This document shows, one piece after another, positions 18,068 through 28,350 of a stretch of DNA of 64,000 nt. The stretch comes from Rhizobium nepotum 39/7 (GTDB taxonomy: Bacteria; Pseudomonadota; Alphaproteobacteria; Rhizobiales; Rhizobiaceae): the NCBI RefSeq assembly GCF_000949865.1, contig NZ_JWJH01000012.1:1-64000 (forward strand), read 5' to 3'. How positions within the stretch are numbered: the stretch's first letter is position 1; each line of letters starts with the position of its first letter. The notes under the pieces were generated by a model. The model did not search any database and was not told where the DNA came from. It was given only the letters and a program-made list of their open reading frames with translations. A program made the translations under genes and the position numbers.

Positions 18068-19480
18068 TCAACGATTTATGACCAGGCGCTGCAGCTCATC
18101 CAAATTCAGGGATGCTGCTGATATATTTTGATCAACCAGCTCCTCCAGAAGAGTTGCTGTCGTTTCAACGGCTTGAAAAATCTGTTCTTTTGTATGTTCA
18201 GTCGTCAAAAAGAACCGGATTCTGGCCAAGCGTTCCGGGACGGCAGGGTGAATGATGGGCAGGGCATTAATACCCGCTTCAAAAAGCCGATTGCTCAATT
18301 CTACTGCGCGTAGAGAGTCTCCGACAATAACTGGAACGACGGAAAACCCGGCACTCGTACCGGTATCCAATCCTCTGTTTTTTGCTGCATCAAGAAACAA
18401 CTGACCATTACGGAAAATCTGCTGGACGCGCTGTGGTTCGCGCCGCAAGACGGCCAGGCTGCCAAGCGCTGCGGCCGCCAAAGGAGGGGCCAGCCCCACA
18501 CTATAAACGAAACCGCCCGCGTGCCCTTTGAGAATTTCCACCAGAGCCCGGTTCCCGGCGATGTAACCACCACAACTCGATGAGGTTTTCGACAGTGTCC
18601 CCATCCAGATGTCGATTTCTGTTGGGTCGATACCGAAGTGTTCAAACGTTCCCCGTCCTTGCGTTCCCAGCACGCCGAGAGCATGCGCTTCATCGACCAT
18701 CAGCCAAAAAGGATATTCGGAACGAAGGCGGAGCATGGCTGGAAGATCGGTAATATCGCCATCCATGGAGTAAACGCCCTCGACGATCACGAGGACATTT
18801 CGATAATCCTGAGCAGCGCCGGAAAGAATCCGCTCCAGGTCACGCATATCATTGTGCTTGAATATCAACCGTTTCGCACCGGATAACTGCGCACCTGCGA
18901 GAGCACTGTTATGAATAAACTCATCATGGATGATGAGGTCTTGCGACGTCATAAGGCAGCTTATAGCTGAAAGGTTTGTGAGGTATCCGCTTACAAAACA
19001 AACAGCCGCCTCGACACCATAATTTTCTGCAATCGATTTCTCCAGTTCGACATGCAGCGGCCTTTCTCCGGCGACCAATCTGCTTGCCGAAGACGAAATT
19101 CCATATCGTTCAATGGCGCTCTTTACCGCCTCATGAACTTCAGGATGAGTATTCGTCCCGAGATAGTCGTAGGACGCAAAATTGATCAGCTTTCGGCCGT
19201 CTATCACGGTCTCTGCCCCGGCAGCGGCGTCATGCGACCGGTGAAAAGGGTTTTTCACCCCCGCAAATTCGGCAACGGCCTTCTGTATCTGAAGGGACTT
19301 GTAGGCGGGATGCTCCTCGAAACCTCCACGCGCCTTTTTCCGTGGAGACGTTATCTTCTCCACAGTTCTAATGTCGCGTTTTTTTTCGACCTGGCCGCGC
19401 TGTTCCCGCAGCTTCTCCAGCATCCCGGCCGAGAGCATCGGTTTGGCTCCGCCATTACCTGAACCATTTTGTGCACTCAC
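18068..19480 (-). CDS. rkpG: RkpG, PLP-dependent alpha-oxoamine synthase
   Basis: A 470-residue class II aminotransferase-fold enzyme of the 8-amino-7-oxononanoate/serine palmitoyltransferase family. These condense an acyl thioester with an amino acid. The PLP lysine is Lys298 in TLSKTSSSCGG, and the cofactor Asp is in MVDEAHALGVLG (262-272). About 75 N-terminal residues precede the core. The GTG start shares one base with the rkpA stop (TAGTG), so synthesis is coupled to the acyl-ACP donor RkpA. An acyl-amino lipid product is inferred. Confidence 0.92.
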   Translation of the reverse strand: MSAQNGSGNGGAKPMLSAGMLEKLREQRGQVEKKRDIRTVEKITSPRKKARGGFEEHPAYKSLQIQKAVAEFAGVKNPFHRSHDAAAGAETVIDGRKLINFASYDYLGTNTHPEVHEAVKSAIERYGISSSASRLVAGERPLHVELEKSIAENYGVEAAVCFVSGYLTNLSAISCLMTSQDLIIHDEFIHNSALAGAQLSGAKRLIFKHNDMRDLERILSGAAQDYRNVLVIVEGVYSMDGDITDLPAMLRLRSEYPFWLMVDEAHALGVLGTQGRGTFEHFGIDPTEIDIWMGTLSKTSSSCGGYIAGNRALVEILKGHAGGFVYSVGLAPPLAAAALGSLAVLRREPQRVQQIFRNGQLFLDAAKNRGLDTGTSAGFSVVPVIVGDSLRAVELSNRLFEAGINALPIIHPAVPERLARIRFFLTTEHTKEQIFQAVETTATLLEELVDQNISAASLNLDELQRLVINR

Positions 19481-22400
19481 TAAACGGCCTCCTGAAGTTT
19501 TTGGAAACTATGCCTGTTTGCCAACCCTTCCAGCAAATCATCAGCGGCATCGTCGTTCGCGCCAAGAGACTGGCGGCTAAGCAACTTTTCGCGAAGCTTT
19601 CCAACGATCGCGCTAACCGTTGTGCTGTCGGAAATGCTGCTCAGCGGAAGATCGATCCCGGTTTTTTGCTGAAAACTCGTTCCGAGCTCCATCGCCATCA
19701 AACTGTCCAGACCAATATCGCGAAGGACCTTGTCCGGAGTGATATTGTTCTCAGCCATTTTCAGGATCGAGGCCAGCTCCGCCGCAATCAGCGAGTGCAG
19801 AATTGCATCAGCATCCTCAGCGGATTTATCAGCGACCATCGAATGCAGATCCATCTGCTCCCCGACAGCAATCTGCTCCTGACGCTGATTATTCGAAACT
19901 GCCGAAAACAGAGATTGTTTCACGGTTTTCAAGGTTGCCGCTGTTGCCCAGTCGATGTCGGCAATCATCACTGTCGCACTATCGGCGTCGGCAGGCATTG
20001 CAATGAGATATTCCTCGACAAAGCGCATGGCATCACGCGCCTTAAGCGCCGTCTTGCCAATCCGCTTGGACAACAATTCGTTGACTTGCGTATTGCGGGC
20101 CAGGAACCCTTTGTCTGCGATCGCTCCAAAACCCACGGCCAGGGCAGGCTTACCACGCAGGCGGCGGGCCCGAGCAAGGCCTTCCAGATATCCATTCGCG
20201 GCGACATAGTTGGATTGACCCGGGTTCCCCACCATCGTGGTGGCGGACGAGAACAGCAAAAACAAATCGAGATCGTCTTTGTCCGTCAACTTGTCCAAAA
20301 CTACAGCACCTTCGACCTTGGTGTGAACTACAGGTCGGTTACGTTCGCGGCTAAGGTTTGAAATGAGTGCATCGTCCAGCACCATAGCGGCGTGTACGAC
20401 ACCCTTCAGAGGTGCCACTTTTCGCAAATCCGCCAGCAATGAGCAAAGTTGCGCCTCATTGGTAACATCGCAAGCGTGTACCGAAGCCTTAATCCCCATC
20501 TCGTGCCAGCGTGCAATGGCATCACGCGTGTCGTCATCCAAAGTACCGCTGCGTGTTGCAAGAGCCAGATGCGAGGCACCTTTCGCCGCCAGCCAATTGG
20601 CCGCCTCAAGACCAAAGCCGCCAATGCCGCCGATGACGAGATAGGTGCCGGGCGACACTCGAAAATCCGAACCGCGTGCCTGCAACACGGTTTCTCTTCC
20701 GCGTGCAGGCGGTGTAACGACGATCTTCCCTATGTGACCCGCGCTTTGCATCAGCCTGAAAGCCGTGGAAATCTCATCATAAGAAAAGGCACGGTAGGGC
20801 AACGGCTTCAGCGTGTTTTCTGCGAAAAGGGTCGAAATTTCTTCGAATATCTTTGAGGTGATGTGCGGTGCTTCCACAAGCAACTGATCGGCGTCGATAC
20901 CAAAATAGGAAATGTTCTTACGGAACGGTCTCAAGCCGATTTTACGATCGGCATAATAATCCCGCTTGCCCAGTTCCAGGAAGCGTCCGAACGGCTTAAC
21001 AAGTTCCAGACTGCGTTCCATAGCTTCCTGGAAGAGAGAGTTGATCACAACATCCACGCCCAGACCGTCCGTAACGCGCAGAACATCGTTGAAGAACTCG
21101 AGGGACCGGGAATCGAAAACGAAGTCCGCACCCAGGGTCGCCAGCAAATTCCGCTTTTCAACGGTGCCAGCCGTAGCGATAATCGTCGCACCCCTTAGCT
21201 TCGCGATCTGCAAGGCGGCAAGTCCAACGCCACCCGCAGCACCGTGGATGAGGACCGTTTCGCCGGAACGCAATCCGGCCAGCTGCACCAGCGCATAATA
21301 GGCCGTCAGAAATGTAACGGGGAGCGTTGCCGCCTCGATAAGATCGATACTGTCCGGAATACGCGTTACGCCCTTTTCAGGAACCACGACATGCGTCGAG
21401 AACGCATTCGGACCGATGCCCATCACCCTGTCACCCGGATAAATATGATGCACATCGCTTCCAACCGATAGAACTGTTCCAGAGAACTCCATACCGATGG
21501 TAGCCCCAGCGAATCCGTCCTCCAGCGCTTCTTCCGGAAGCATCCCCATGGCCCACATGACATCGCGGAAATTCAGGCCTGTCGCGGAGACTTCGACAAC
21601 GACATCACCGGGATCGGCGGTTGGCAACATATTCTCTTGCCACTCGATAGTCTCAATGCGACCAACTGTTCGCTGAACGATGGAGGCGGCCTGAAACGTC
21701 TGAATACGCTGCTTTGACCGCTGAGAGGGACCGGAAACAACCCGTAGCGACTGACACGATCCATCCATGACATCATAGAGCAGTTCGTTTTCACCCTGCT
21801 CCTGCAATGTCAGGAGTTCGCGCCAGAGCTTTTCAGTCAGCACGCTGCCGGCAATATCTATCGTTACGATGTCGATCTCGTCATATTCGTTCTGGAGAAC
21901 GCGTGCAAAAGTCCAGATCGCATGATTCACGGGATTGACGTAGGTTCTATTCGTTGGCGCGCCGCCGGGCGCAACGATAATCAGCCGCGGCGGATGCTTT
22001 TCAACCCCAGTAGAATAATGCCGCACAGCTTCGGCCAAGTCGCTCAGAAGGCAGATGTCGTCCTGAAGGCTCGACGAATGGCTCGCGGCATCAGAACCCT
22101 CCGGCAAAACCAATACAATATCGAGTTCGTTGGTGCCAACATGGGTCAAGGCGTCCCGCAAAGTCTCAACGCTCAAGCCCGAGCCGCAATCAAGTTCGGC
22201 GCATTTATCTGCTCGTAGATCGGGAAACGGCGTGTCTTTCCGCTTGATCATCAAAAGGCTTTCGCGTGTTTGCAATTGCTGAGGTTCGTCAACGCCGATC
22301 TCACCGCGAGCAGTCAGGATCGTCAGCGATCCATCATCAAAATCCGCCCGAACAACGGCGCTGTTGGCAAAACCAAGTGCACCAATTCGTCCCATCATCT

Positions 22401-25400
22401 CCTCATTGGAAAGCATTTTCCCAACTGGCAATTCCGACAGAACGCTTTTCCTGAACCACCCCTCCCTCAGCCCAAAGACAAAATCCGCAAGCGATGCGTA
22501 TTGATGCTCGATGAAACAAAGCTCGGCGCCTGTTTTCCCGATTGAAATCAATGCCGAATTTAATATCTCACTGTCTTGCAGGCGTCCAAGGAGGAACCCG
22601 TTTGCACTGATGACCAGATCGATGCAACGGCTCAAACAGTCGGCATTACAATCCACGACATCGACGCGTGGATTCTTTGCAAATCCTACCGCTAGATTGC
22701 TTTTGAGATTCTCGTCGTCTTCGATGATCACGAGCTTGGCATCGTAACGTTCTGCAAGAGTTGCCAGTCTTGTACTGACGGCAACCGAAGTCGCACCTAT
22801 TTCGGCGATAACCAGGCCTGGCCGGCCCGAAGCGGCCTTCTCCAGAAATGCTTCGACCAGACGGCATGCTTCATCAATCCGTTTGCGCGCGATCGGCGTG
22901 CCGTTCTGGAAATGATCGACAGTCGCTTCCGGAGCTTCATAGTCCGTCAAGTTGGCGCTCTCACCATCCTTAACCAAGAGATCCAGACTACTCATGACGA
23001 ATTGATAAGCGTCGTTGACCAGGATCGCCGACGGACTAATTTCGGGAGATTCAGCGATCAACTCACGAATAATGTCTGCGAAAGCCGGCAAACCCGGATC
23101 GGAAGCGAGCAGCCAACACTCCTCTTCAAATGTTGCCAGCCCGTAATCCTCGAGAATAAAGAAGCAGTTAGACAGATATGCCTTGAGAGAAGGATGTTCA
23201 TTCAGAATTGATGCATCGACACTGCCGAATACCTCTTGGACTTTTCGCGCGATATCATACGCGGCCCGATAAACTGCGGCATCCAGCACAAGGGCCGAGA
23301 CAGCGGTCTCGGTTGCCGAGTATTGGGGAACAAGACTAGGTAAAAGCTCTTCGTGAGTAGAATTGCGCGTAATAGCTATCCGCTCATAGTGGAAAGACAC
23401 TGTTTCCAGGCTGTGATGGACTTTAAGGAAAGTGCGCCTGAACCGGCAATCATCCAAGCTTGCAATCAGTTCACCATGTTCGCCGAGTAGTTCCACGCGA
23501 ATTTTCAACGAAAACGGCGACGCCCGCAATATCTCAATCTGCGCTGAACGTATCTCGGCAACACCCGCTCGCGATCGGATTGCACCAAATCTCACCGGAA
23601 TATAAGGCGCGCCCGACAAGTCGCCGGTCAGGTCCGCAAACAGGGCGACAAGACCGTGAAATGCCGCGTCGATAGAAATCGGGTTCAGATTGTACGACAG
23701 GTAGGGGTGGGCTGGGCGACCGGCCTCGAGAAGTCGCACATGCAGCTTGTGATCAGGCAAGACGCGAACATTTTCCAGAAGCCTAAAATCAACACCGTAG
23801 TCCAGACCAAATTGTCTTGCGGTTCTATAGGCGGTGCTTCCGTCAATTGTCCGGGCTTCTGATATGTTGCCATTCGATTGAGGAATCTGACGCGCGAACT
23901 CCGTGACCGGTCTGCGGATCCGGGCCACCGCGTGAACACTCCAATCGTCCTCGCTCAGATACTCGCGAGATCGAATTTCAATTTGACCTGTTTCAGGTGA
24001 AATCACAGTGGAAAGTTCAGCCAGCCTGTTTTCGTGCAGTTCCAGCGGCCGGGTAATTTCAAGATTTCTAACCTCGACATCTGAAGTCATGAAGAATTGC
24101 TGTGCCGCCTGAACCGCGATTTCTATAAACGCACTGCCGGGCAGAATAGACTTCCCGTCTACGACGTGTTGCGCGAGATCCGGAAACAGGTTTGCATCGA
24201 TGTGGTTCTTCCACGACGCCGCGTTGGGGTCTGTACGCCACCCCAACAATGTATAGGCCGTCTCAGCATCACCACGACCGAGGAGGTTCACTTTGTCAGA
24301 CGTGGGTAACACTTGCAGAGGCTGCGGCTCGAAAGGCAGGGGCGGTAACGCGACGTCGGCGCGACGACAGCAAACCTCCTCCGTCCACACCGAAGCGCCG
24401 CATGACACGGCCTGCGCCACGATGTGGGGCAAAGGATTACTGCTCAGCACCGGTCGCGTCAGCGTCGGGAGAATGGAAACAGATACACCCGCTTGACGGG
24501 CATTTTCCGTCAGATACGAGGAAAGGATTGGACGGGGACCGATTTCGATAAAGAGATTGCATCTCTGTTCAAGCGCTTCTGCTGTTGCGTCTGCAAAACG
24601 AACAACATCCCGAACGTTCTTCCACCAGTAAACGGCATCAAGTTGATCGCCACGTTTGACAGTTCCGGTAACACTCGAGATAAATTTTATATCGCCAGAT
24701 CGAGGCTGATAAGCTGGAAGCTCGGACAGAAAGGCATCCCGCTCACGATCTATAACCGGATGATGGAACGGATAATCAATGTCGAGAATATGGACGGGAA
24801 TGTGCTCCGTGCGACCAATTTCCTTGAAGGCTTTTATCTCACTGGCAGGACCGGAAATCGTGACAGATGAACGCGTGTTGATCGCGCCAACCTCAATTCC
24901 CGACAAGCCATTTCCGCGTAAAACCTCCTGCACCCTGCCTGGAGACAGGGCAACGGCGGCCATTTTCCCCTCGCCGAAAAGCGCATGCTGGTGACGTGAC
25001 CGGACCGCCACCACCGCAACCGCGTGCTCCAGAGAAAGCGCTCCCGCACAATAGGCCGCTGCAATCTCACCAACCGAATGTCCGAACACCACCGAAGGCT
25101 TGATATTTCGGCTGATAAGATGATCCGATAGGGTTGCTTGAATGGTGAACAGGAGTGCTTGGGCAATCCTTGTGTCCGGTAGCGACGCCGCAAGGTCTTG
25201 CGACACAAACAACGATGCCAGATCAATATCAAGCCAGGGTTTAAAGACAGCACAAATTTCGTTAAAGCGGTCGAAAAAACTGCGGTCGTACCGGTAGGCA
25301 TCCTGCGCCATGCCAATCCATTGAGAGCCATTTCCGGAAAACGCGAAGGCAATCCGGGTTTCTCCTGCTGGAGCTTCTCCGACGCGGCCTAGGCCCGTCG

Positions 25401-26919
25401 ATGATCCAGCAAGAAATTCTTCGGCACTTTTGCGAACCAAATCGGGATCTTCGCTATCAACAACAAAGCGATGTCTATGGCGTGTTCTGTTTACTGCCGA
25501 TACTGCGACAAGTTCGCGAAGGTCTGGACGGTCGCTTTTCAACTCTTGAACATAATTTTCAAGCAAACCTTCAAGGGCTGAGCGCGTCTGGGCACTCACC
25601 ATAAAAGGCCCAGAGGGCAGAGCATGCTCATCAATAATCGCAGCTTCTTCAGGATCAGCAAGCACGATATGCGCGTTCGTACCACCGAACCCGAAGGAAT
25701 TTATGCCAGCAAGGCGTCGCTTTTGTCCACGCGGTAATGAGGAACCAGATCGATTGATCTCGACATTCAATCCTTCGAAATCGATTTCGGAATTCAACTC
25801 AGCCGCATGAAGCGACGCGGGAAAAAAATCATATTGAAGTGCAAGACTCGCCTTTATCAGGCCAAACATCCCTGAAGCGGGTTCAGAATGGCCAACATTC
25901 GACTTAACAGACCCAACCAACAGCTTCTGATTTCGTTTTTGCCCCAGTTCCGTTCCGATTGCCCATAATTCCGCCGGGTCTCCAACCTTTGTTCCAGTGC
26001 CGTGCCCTTCAATGAAGGCGAGATCGTTCGGATCAAGATTGTGACGCTCATAGACATCACGCAGAAGAGACGCCTGCATCTCACGCGACGGCAATGAGAT
26101 GCCGTTGGTACGCCCTGCAGAATTCAATCCCGTAGCCAGGATCCTCGCATAACTCCGGTCCCGGCTTGACCTTGCTCTTTCTGTTGTTCGCAGAACAACT
26201 ACGCCACCCCCTTCGGATCGGACGTAGCCCTGACCACCCTCACCGTACGCCCGGCACAACCCTTCGGGCGACAGCATGCGGGCCTGAGAAAAGCCGACAA
26301 AAGAAAAGGGGTGAGCGAGAACATTCACGCCACCGACGATCGCGGTGTCGATATCGCCACTCCGAAGCGCACGGACAGCCTGATCCAATGCGACAAGGGA
26401 GGATGAACACGCCGTATCGATCGTCAAACTAGGTCCGTTCAATCCAAATACATGCGAGATGCGGTTGGCAATAATCGACAGGGTGTTGCCGGTCATAAAA
26501 TACGGACTGCCGGAAGCCGGATCCTCTATAAACGTATTTCCGGAATCCAGACTTGATGCGCCGATATAGACACCAACGCGTTCCCGTTGCAGAGCAGAAA
26601 TCGTTATGGAAGCATCTTCCAGGGCGCGCCATACGAGCTGTAGAACCACGCGTTGCTGCGGATCCATATATGTGGCTTCGCGCGCCGTCAGATTGAAAAC
26701 GGCAGGATCGAAATCATAGACATCTTCAATCACGCCAGCGGCGAACGTATATGCCTTTCCTTGCGTGCCCGCGACTGGATGCCAAAAACGGGCGTGACTC
26801 CACCTGTCTTCAGGAACGCTGGTTACAACGCAACGCTCGTCCTTCAACAATTGGAATAACTCGTCTACGTTCCGAGCCGACGGGGTGCGGACGGATCGTC
26901 CTATGATTTCAACTGACAT
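19480..26919 (-). CDS. rkpA: RkpA, multidomain polyketide/fatty-acid synthase for K-antigen production
   Basis: A 2479-residue type I synthase. Domains in order: ketosynthase 1-425 (Cys171 in DTACSSS, His306 in EGHGTGT, His344 in NVGHSE); acyltransferase ~520-830 (GHSVGE, Ser615); dehydratase ~880-1170 (His918 in HVVDGKSILPG, Asp1084). Next is a non-catalytic-looking middle ~1180-1740 with a remnant methyltransferase-like fold (LVIAEIGATSVA). Then come enoylreductase ~1750-2070 (IHGAAGGVGLAALQ), ketoreductase ~2090-2330 (VIGGIGGFG, Tyr2238) and a carrier protein with GLDSL (Ser2406). No thioesterase is present; release probably goes to RkpG. All catalytic motifs look intact. It makes a specialised acyl chain required for capsule in Sinorhizobium. 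Confidence 0.95.
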   Translation of the reverse strand: MSVEIIGRSVRTPSARNVDELFQLLKDERCVVTSVPEDRWSHARFWHPVAGTQGKAYTFAAGVIEDVYDFDPAVFNLTAREATYMDPQQRVVLQLVWRALEDASITISALQRERVGVYIGASSLDSGNTFIEDPASGSPYFMTGNTLSIIANRISHVFGLNGPSLTIDTACSSSLVALDQAVRALRSGDIDTAIVGGVNVLAHPFSFVGFSQARMLSPEGLCRAYGEGGQGYVRSEGGGVVVLRTTERARSSRDRSYARILATGLNSAGRTNGISLPSREMQASLLRDVYERHNLDPNDLAFIEGHGTGTKVGDPAELWAIGTELGQKRNQKLLVGSVKSNVGHSEPASGMFGLIKASLALQYDFFPASLHAAELNSEIDFEGLNVEINRSGSSLPRGQKRRLAGINSFGFGGTNAHIVLADPEEAAIIDEHALPSGPFMVSAQTRSALEGLLENYVQELKSDRPDLRELVAVSAVNRTRHRHRFVVDSEDPDLVRKSAEEFLAGSSTGLGRVGEAPAGETRIAFAFSGNGSQWIGMAQDAYRYDRSFFDRFNEICAVFKPWLDIDLASLFVSQDLAASLPDTRIAQALLFTIQATLSDHLISRNIKPSVVFGHSVGEIAAAYCAGALSLEHAVAVVAVRSRHQHALFGEGKMAAVALSPGRVQEVLRGNGLSGIEVGAINTRSSVTISGPASEIKAFKEIGRTEHIPVHILDIDYPFHHPVIDRERDAFLSELPAYQPRSGDIKFISSVTGTVKRGDQLDAVYWWKNVRDVVRFADATAEALEQRCNLFIEIGPRPILSSYLTENARQAGVSVSILPTLTRPVLSSNPLPHIVAQAVSCGASVWTEEVCCRRADVALPPLPFEPQPLQVLPTSDKVNLLGRGDAETAYTLLGWRTDPNAASWKNHIDANLFPDLAQHVVDGKSILPGSAFIEIAVQAAQQFFMTSDVEVRNLEITRPLELHENRLAELSTVISPETGQIEIRSREYLSEDDWSVHAVARIRRPVTEFARQIPQSNGNISEARTIDGSTAYRTARQFGLDYGVDFRLLENVRVLPDHKLHVRLLEAGRPAHPYLSYNLNPISIDAAFHGLVALFADLTGDLSGAPYIPVRFGAIRSRAGVAEIRSAQIEILRASPFSLKIRVELLGEHGELIASLDDCRFRRTFLKVHHSLETVSFHYERIAITRNSTHEELLPSLVPQYSATETAVSALVLDAAVYRAAYDIARKVQEVFGSVDASILNEHPSLKAYLSNCFFILEDYGLATFEEECWLLASDPGLPAFADIIRELIAESPEISPSAILVNDAYQFVMSSLDLLVKDGESANLTDYEAPEATVDHFQNGTPIARKRIDEACRLVEAFLEKAASGRPGLVIAEIGATSVAVSTRLATLAERYDAKLVIIEDDENLKSNLAVGFAKNPRVDVVDCNADCLSRCIDLVISANGFLLGRLQDSEILNSALISIGKTGAELCFIEHQYASLADFVFGLREGWFRKSVLSELPVGKMLSNEEMMGRIGALGFANSAVVRADFDDGSLTILTARGEIGVDEPQQLQTRESLLMIKRKDTPFPDLRADKCAELDCGSGLSVETLRDALTHVGTNELDIVLVLPEGSDAASHSSSLQDDICLLSDLAEAVRHYSTGVEKHPPRLIIVAPGGAPTNRTYVNPVNHAIWTFARVLQNEYDEIDIVTIDIAGSVLTEKLWRELLTLQEQGENELLYDVMDGSCQSLRVVSGPSQRSKQRIQTFQAASIVQRTVGRIETIEWQENMLPTADPGDVVVEVSATGLNFRDVMWAMGMLPEEALEDGFAGATIGMEFSGTVLSVGSDVHHIYPGDRVMGIGPNAFSTHVVVPEKGVTRIPDSIDLIEAATLPVTFLTAYYALVQLAGLRSGETVLIHGAAGGVGLAALQIAKLRGATIIATAGTVEKRNLLATLGADFVFDSRSLEFFNDVLRVTDGLGVDVVINSLFQEAMERSLELVKPFGRFLELGKRDYYADRKIGLRPFRKNISYFGIDADQLLVEAPHITSKIFEEISTLFAENTLKPLPYRAFSYDEISTAFRLMQSAGHIGKIVVTPPARGRETVLQARGSDFRVSPGTYLVIGGIGGFGLEAANWLAAKGASHLALATRSGTLDDDTRDAIARWHEMGIKASVHACDVTNEAQLCSLLADLRKVAPLKGVVHAAMVLDDALISNLSRERNRPVVHTKVEGAVVLDKLTDKDDLDLFLLFSSATTMVGNPGQSNYVAANGYLEGLARARRLRGKPALAVGFGAIADKGFLARNTQVNELLSKRIGKTALKARDAMRFVEEYLIAMPADADSATVMIADIDWATAATLKTVKQSLFSAVSNNQRQEQIAVGEQMDLHSMVADKSAEDADAILHSLIAAELASILKMAENNITPDKVLRDIGLDSLMAMELGTSFQQKTGIDLPLSSISDSTTVSAIVGKLREKLLSRQSLGANDDAADDLLEGLANRHSFQKLQEAV

Positions 26920-27232
26920 GCCTTACTTTATCTCACAATCCTAGATAGCTTGAATGCAACAAAGCCACCCGTCGATCAACCCTATATTGGTAGATCCACT
27001 GATTATAAGTATCCGATGCATGTGAAGGCGACTGCACTGGGCGTTGCAGACGACCCCACCCCCACGACTAGCACTACTTGGGCAGAATGTATTTGGCGGT
27101 CTGAAGCGGATTCTGCAGTGCGGACATCGTTCTAGGGCTGACGTTGATAGGAGGGTGTTTATGACAGCGCGTCGGATGGCTGGCAGTGTCGGTTTAGGCG
27201 GGCCGTGCCTCTTGGTTTTTTTCCCGCTTGGC
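26920..27232. other. Upstream region of rkpA with possible IS remnants
   Basis: About 310 bases with no supportable gene. It must carry the rkpA promoter, but no confident -35/-10 pair stands out, and only a weak TAAGG precedes the rkpA ATG. On the minus strand a GTGGCTTTGTTGCATTC stretch (about 26951-26975) resembles the ends of some IS5/IS6-type elements. The right part adjoins the decayed IS701-family transposase. Confidence 0.35.
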
Positions 27233-27799
27233 CTAGTGTAGGCGCAGATGTTGCAGGAAGGAATAAGCGATCATTGTCATCAGCGCGTGTCGATGCAGAC
27301 CTTGCCATGATCGGCCTTCGAAGTGATCGAGGCCGAGTTCTTATTTCATTTGTTGATGCGCCTGCTCGCAGACCCATCGGGCTTTGATGGCAGCTGCCAG
27401 CTGCTTTAACGTTGCTTCGGCCGGCAGATTGGAGAGATAGTATTTGCGTTCGTCGTTCGAGCGCCATTCGCCCACCAGCCACGCCTCTTCGCCCGGCATA
27501 TGCTGCTGTCCCTTGTCGAGGATACGTTGCGGACTACCATCAGCGATCCGAATGCGGAGCGCAGCAAAGCGCGCTGTCAGGCGACCTTTCGTGCCGCGAC
27601 GCCAACTGACCTTCTTCCAGGAGGATGCTTCCAGGATCGTTTCGGCCGCCATCGACAGGGTGTCGGGGATCGAATGCGACAACCCGCCTGCGGGGAAGGC
27701 CCCGCATTGCAGTTGCTCGACACGCCCAACCCATTGACCTTGATGGAACCTAATTGCTGGCCAATCGTTCTGTTCCAGCGAAAAGGGCCACGTCGCCAT
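27233..27799 (-). pseudogene. IS701-family transposase remnant (truncated, with in-frame stop)
   Basis: The C-terminal part of an IS701-type DDE transposase is recognisable from about VSWRRGTKGRLTARFAALR through DKGQQHMPGEEAWLVGEWR to AHQQMK. A TAA (27341-27343) then interrupts the frame. The same frame continues ELGLDHFEGRSWQGLHRHA and ends at 27233-27235, so a single GAA-to-TAA-type change explains the break. The N-terminal half is missing; upstream of ~27680 the similarity fades. It is a dead remnant between rkpA and the yidB-like gene. Confidence 0.82.
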
Positions 27800-27834
27800 G
27801 TTTTCTCGAGGCCCATGAAAACAAGGAGACGATC

Positions 27835-28350
27835 ATGGTGAGCGGTCAACTGAAAGCACTGCTGGGTGTACTTGCCGTTGCGGGCTATCAGAACAGAGAG
27901 AAAATCGCGGAACTTCTGCGGGGATTGAACATGCAGCAGACTGCAGGAGCTAACCAGGGCGGAGAAGCGAGCTCGCCCCAGACAAGCGGTGACGACTTGC
28001 TCGGCAAACTTGGTGGCGGCAGGGACTCCGGCGGAATCGGATCCATTTTTGGCGGCCTGACCTCCGGAGGAATTTTAAGCGGCGGTCTGAGCGACCTTCT
28101 CAAGACCTTCCAACAGAACGGCTTCGGGCAGAAGGCCGAATCCTGGGTGAAGCCGGGTGCGAATGACGACATCAACGGTAACGAACTATCAGAGGCGATC
28201 GGGCCGGAGGTTCTCGACGAACTGGCCGCAAAGACAGGTCTGTCGCGTGAAGAGATACTGGCGCGTCTCAGCAAGGATTTACCACGAGCTGTCGATGAAC
28301 TGACACCAGATGGGACCGTACCCTCTGAAGATCAGGCTTTCAAGAACTGA
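27835..28350 (+). CDS. YidB-like DUF937 protein
   Basis: A 171-residue DUF937/YidB-family protein. It has an N-terminal helix (LKALLGVLAVAGYQNREKIAELL), a Gly-rich linker (GGIGSIFGGLTSGGILSGG) and a conserved C-terminal module (GFGQKAESWVKPGANDDINGNEL, then LSREEILARLSKDLP). The family function is unknown. The ATG at 27835 is preferred because AAGGAG lies 6 bases upstream; earlier in-frame starts run into the transposase remnant. It has no signal peptide and appears monocistronic. Confidence 0.87.
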   Translation: MVSGQLKALLGVLAVAGYQNREKIAELLRGLNMQQTAGANQGGEASSPQTSGDDLLGKLGGGRDSGGIGSIFGGLTSGGILSGGLSDLLKTFQQNGFGQKAESWVKPGANDDINGNELSEAIGPEVLDELAAKTGLSREEILARLSKDLPRAVDELTPDGTVPSEDQAFKN

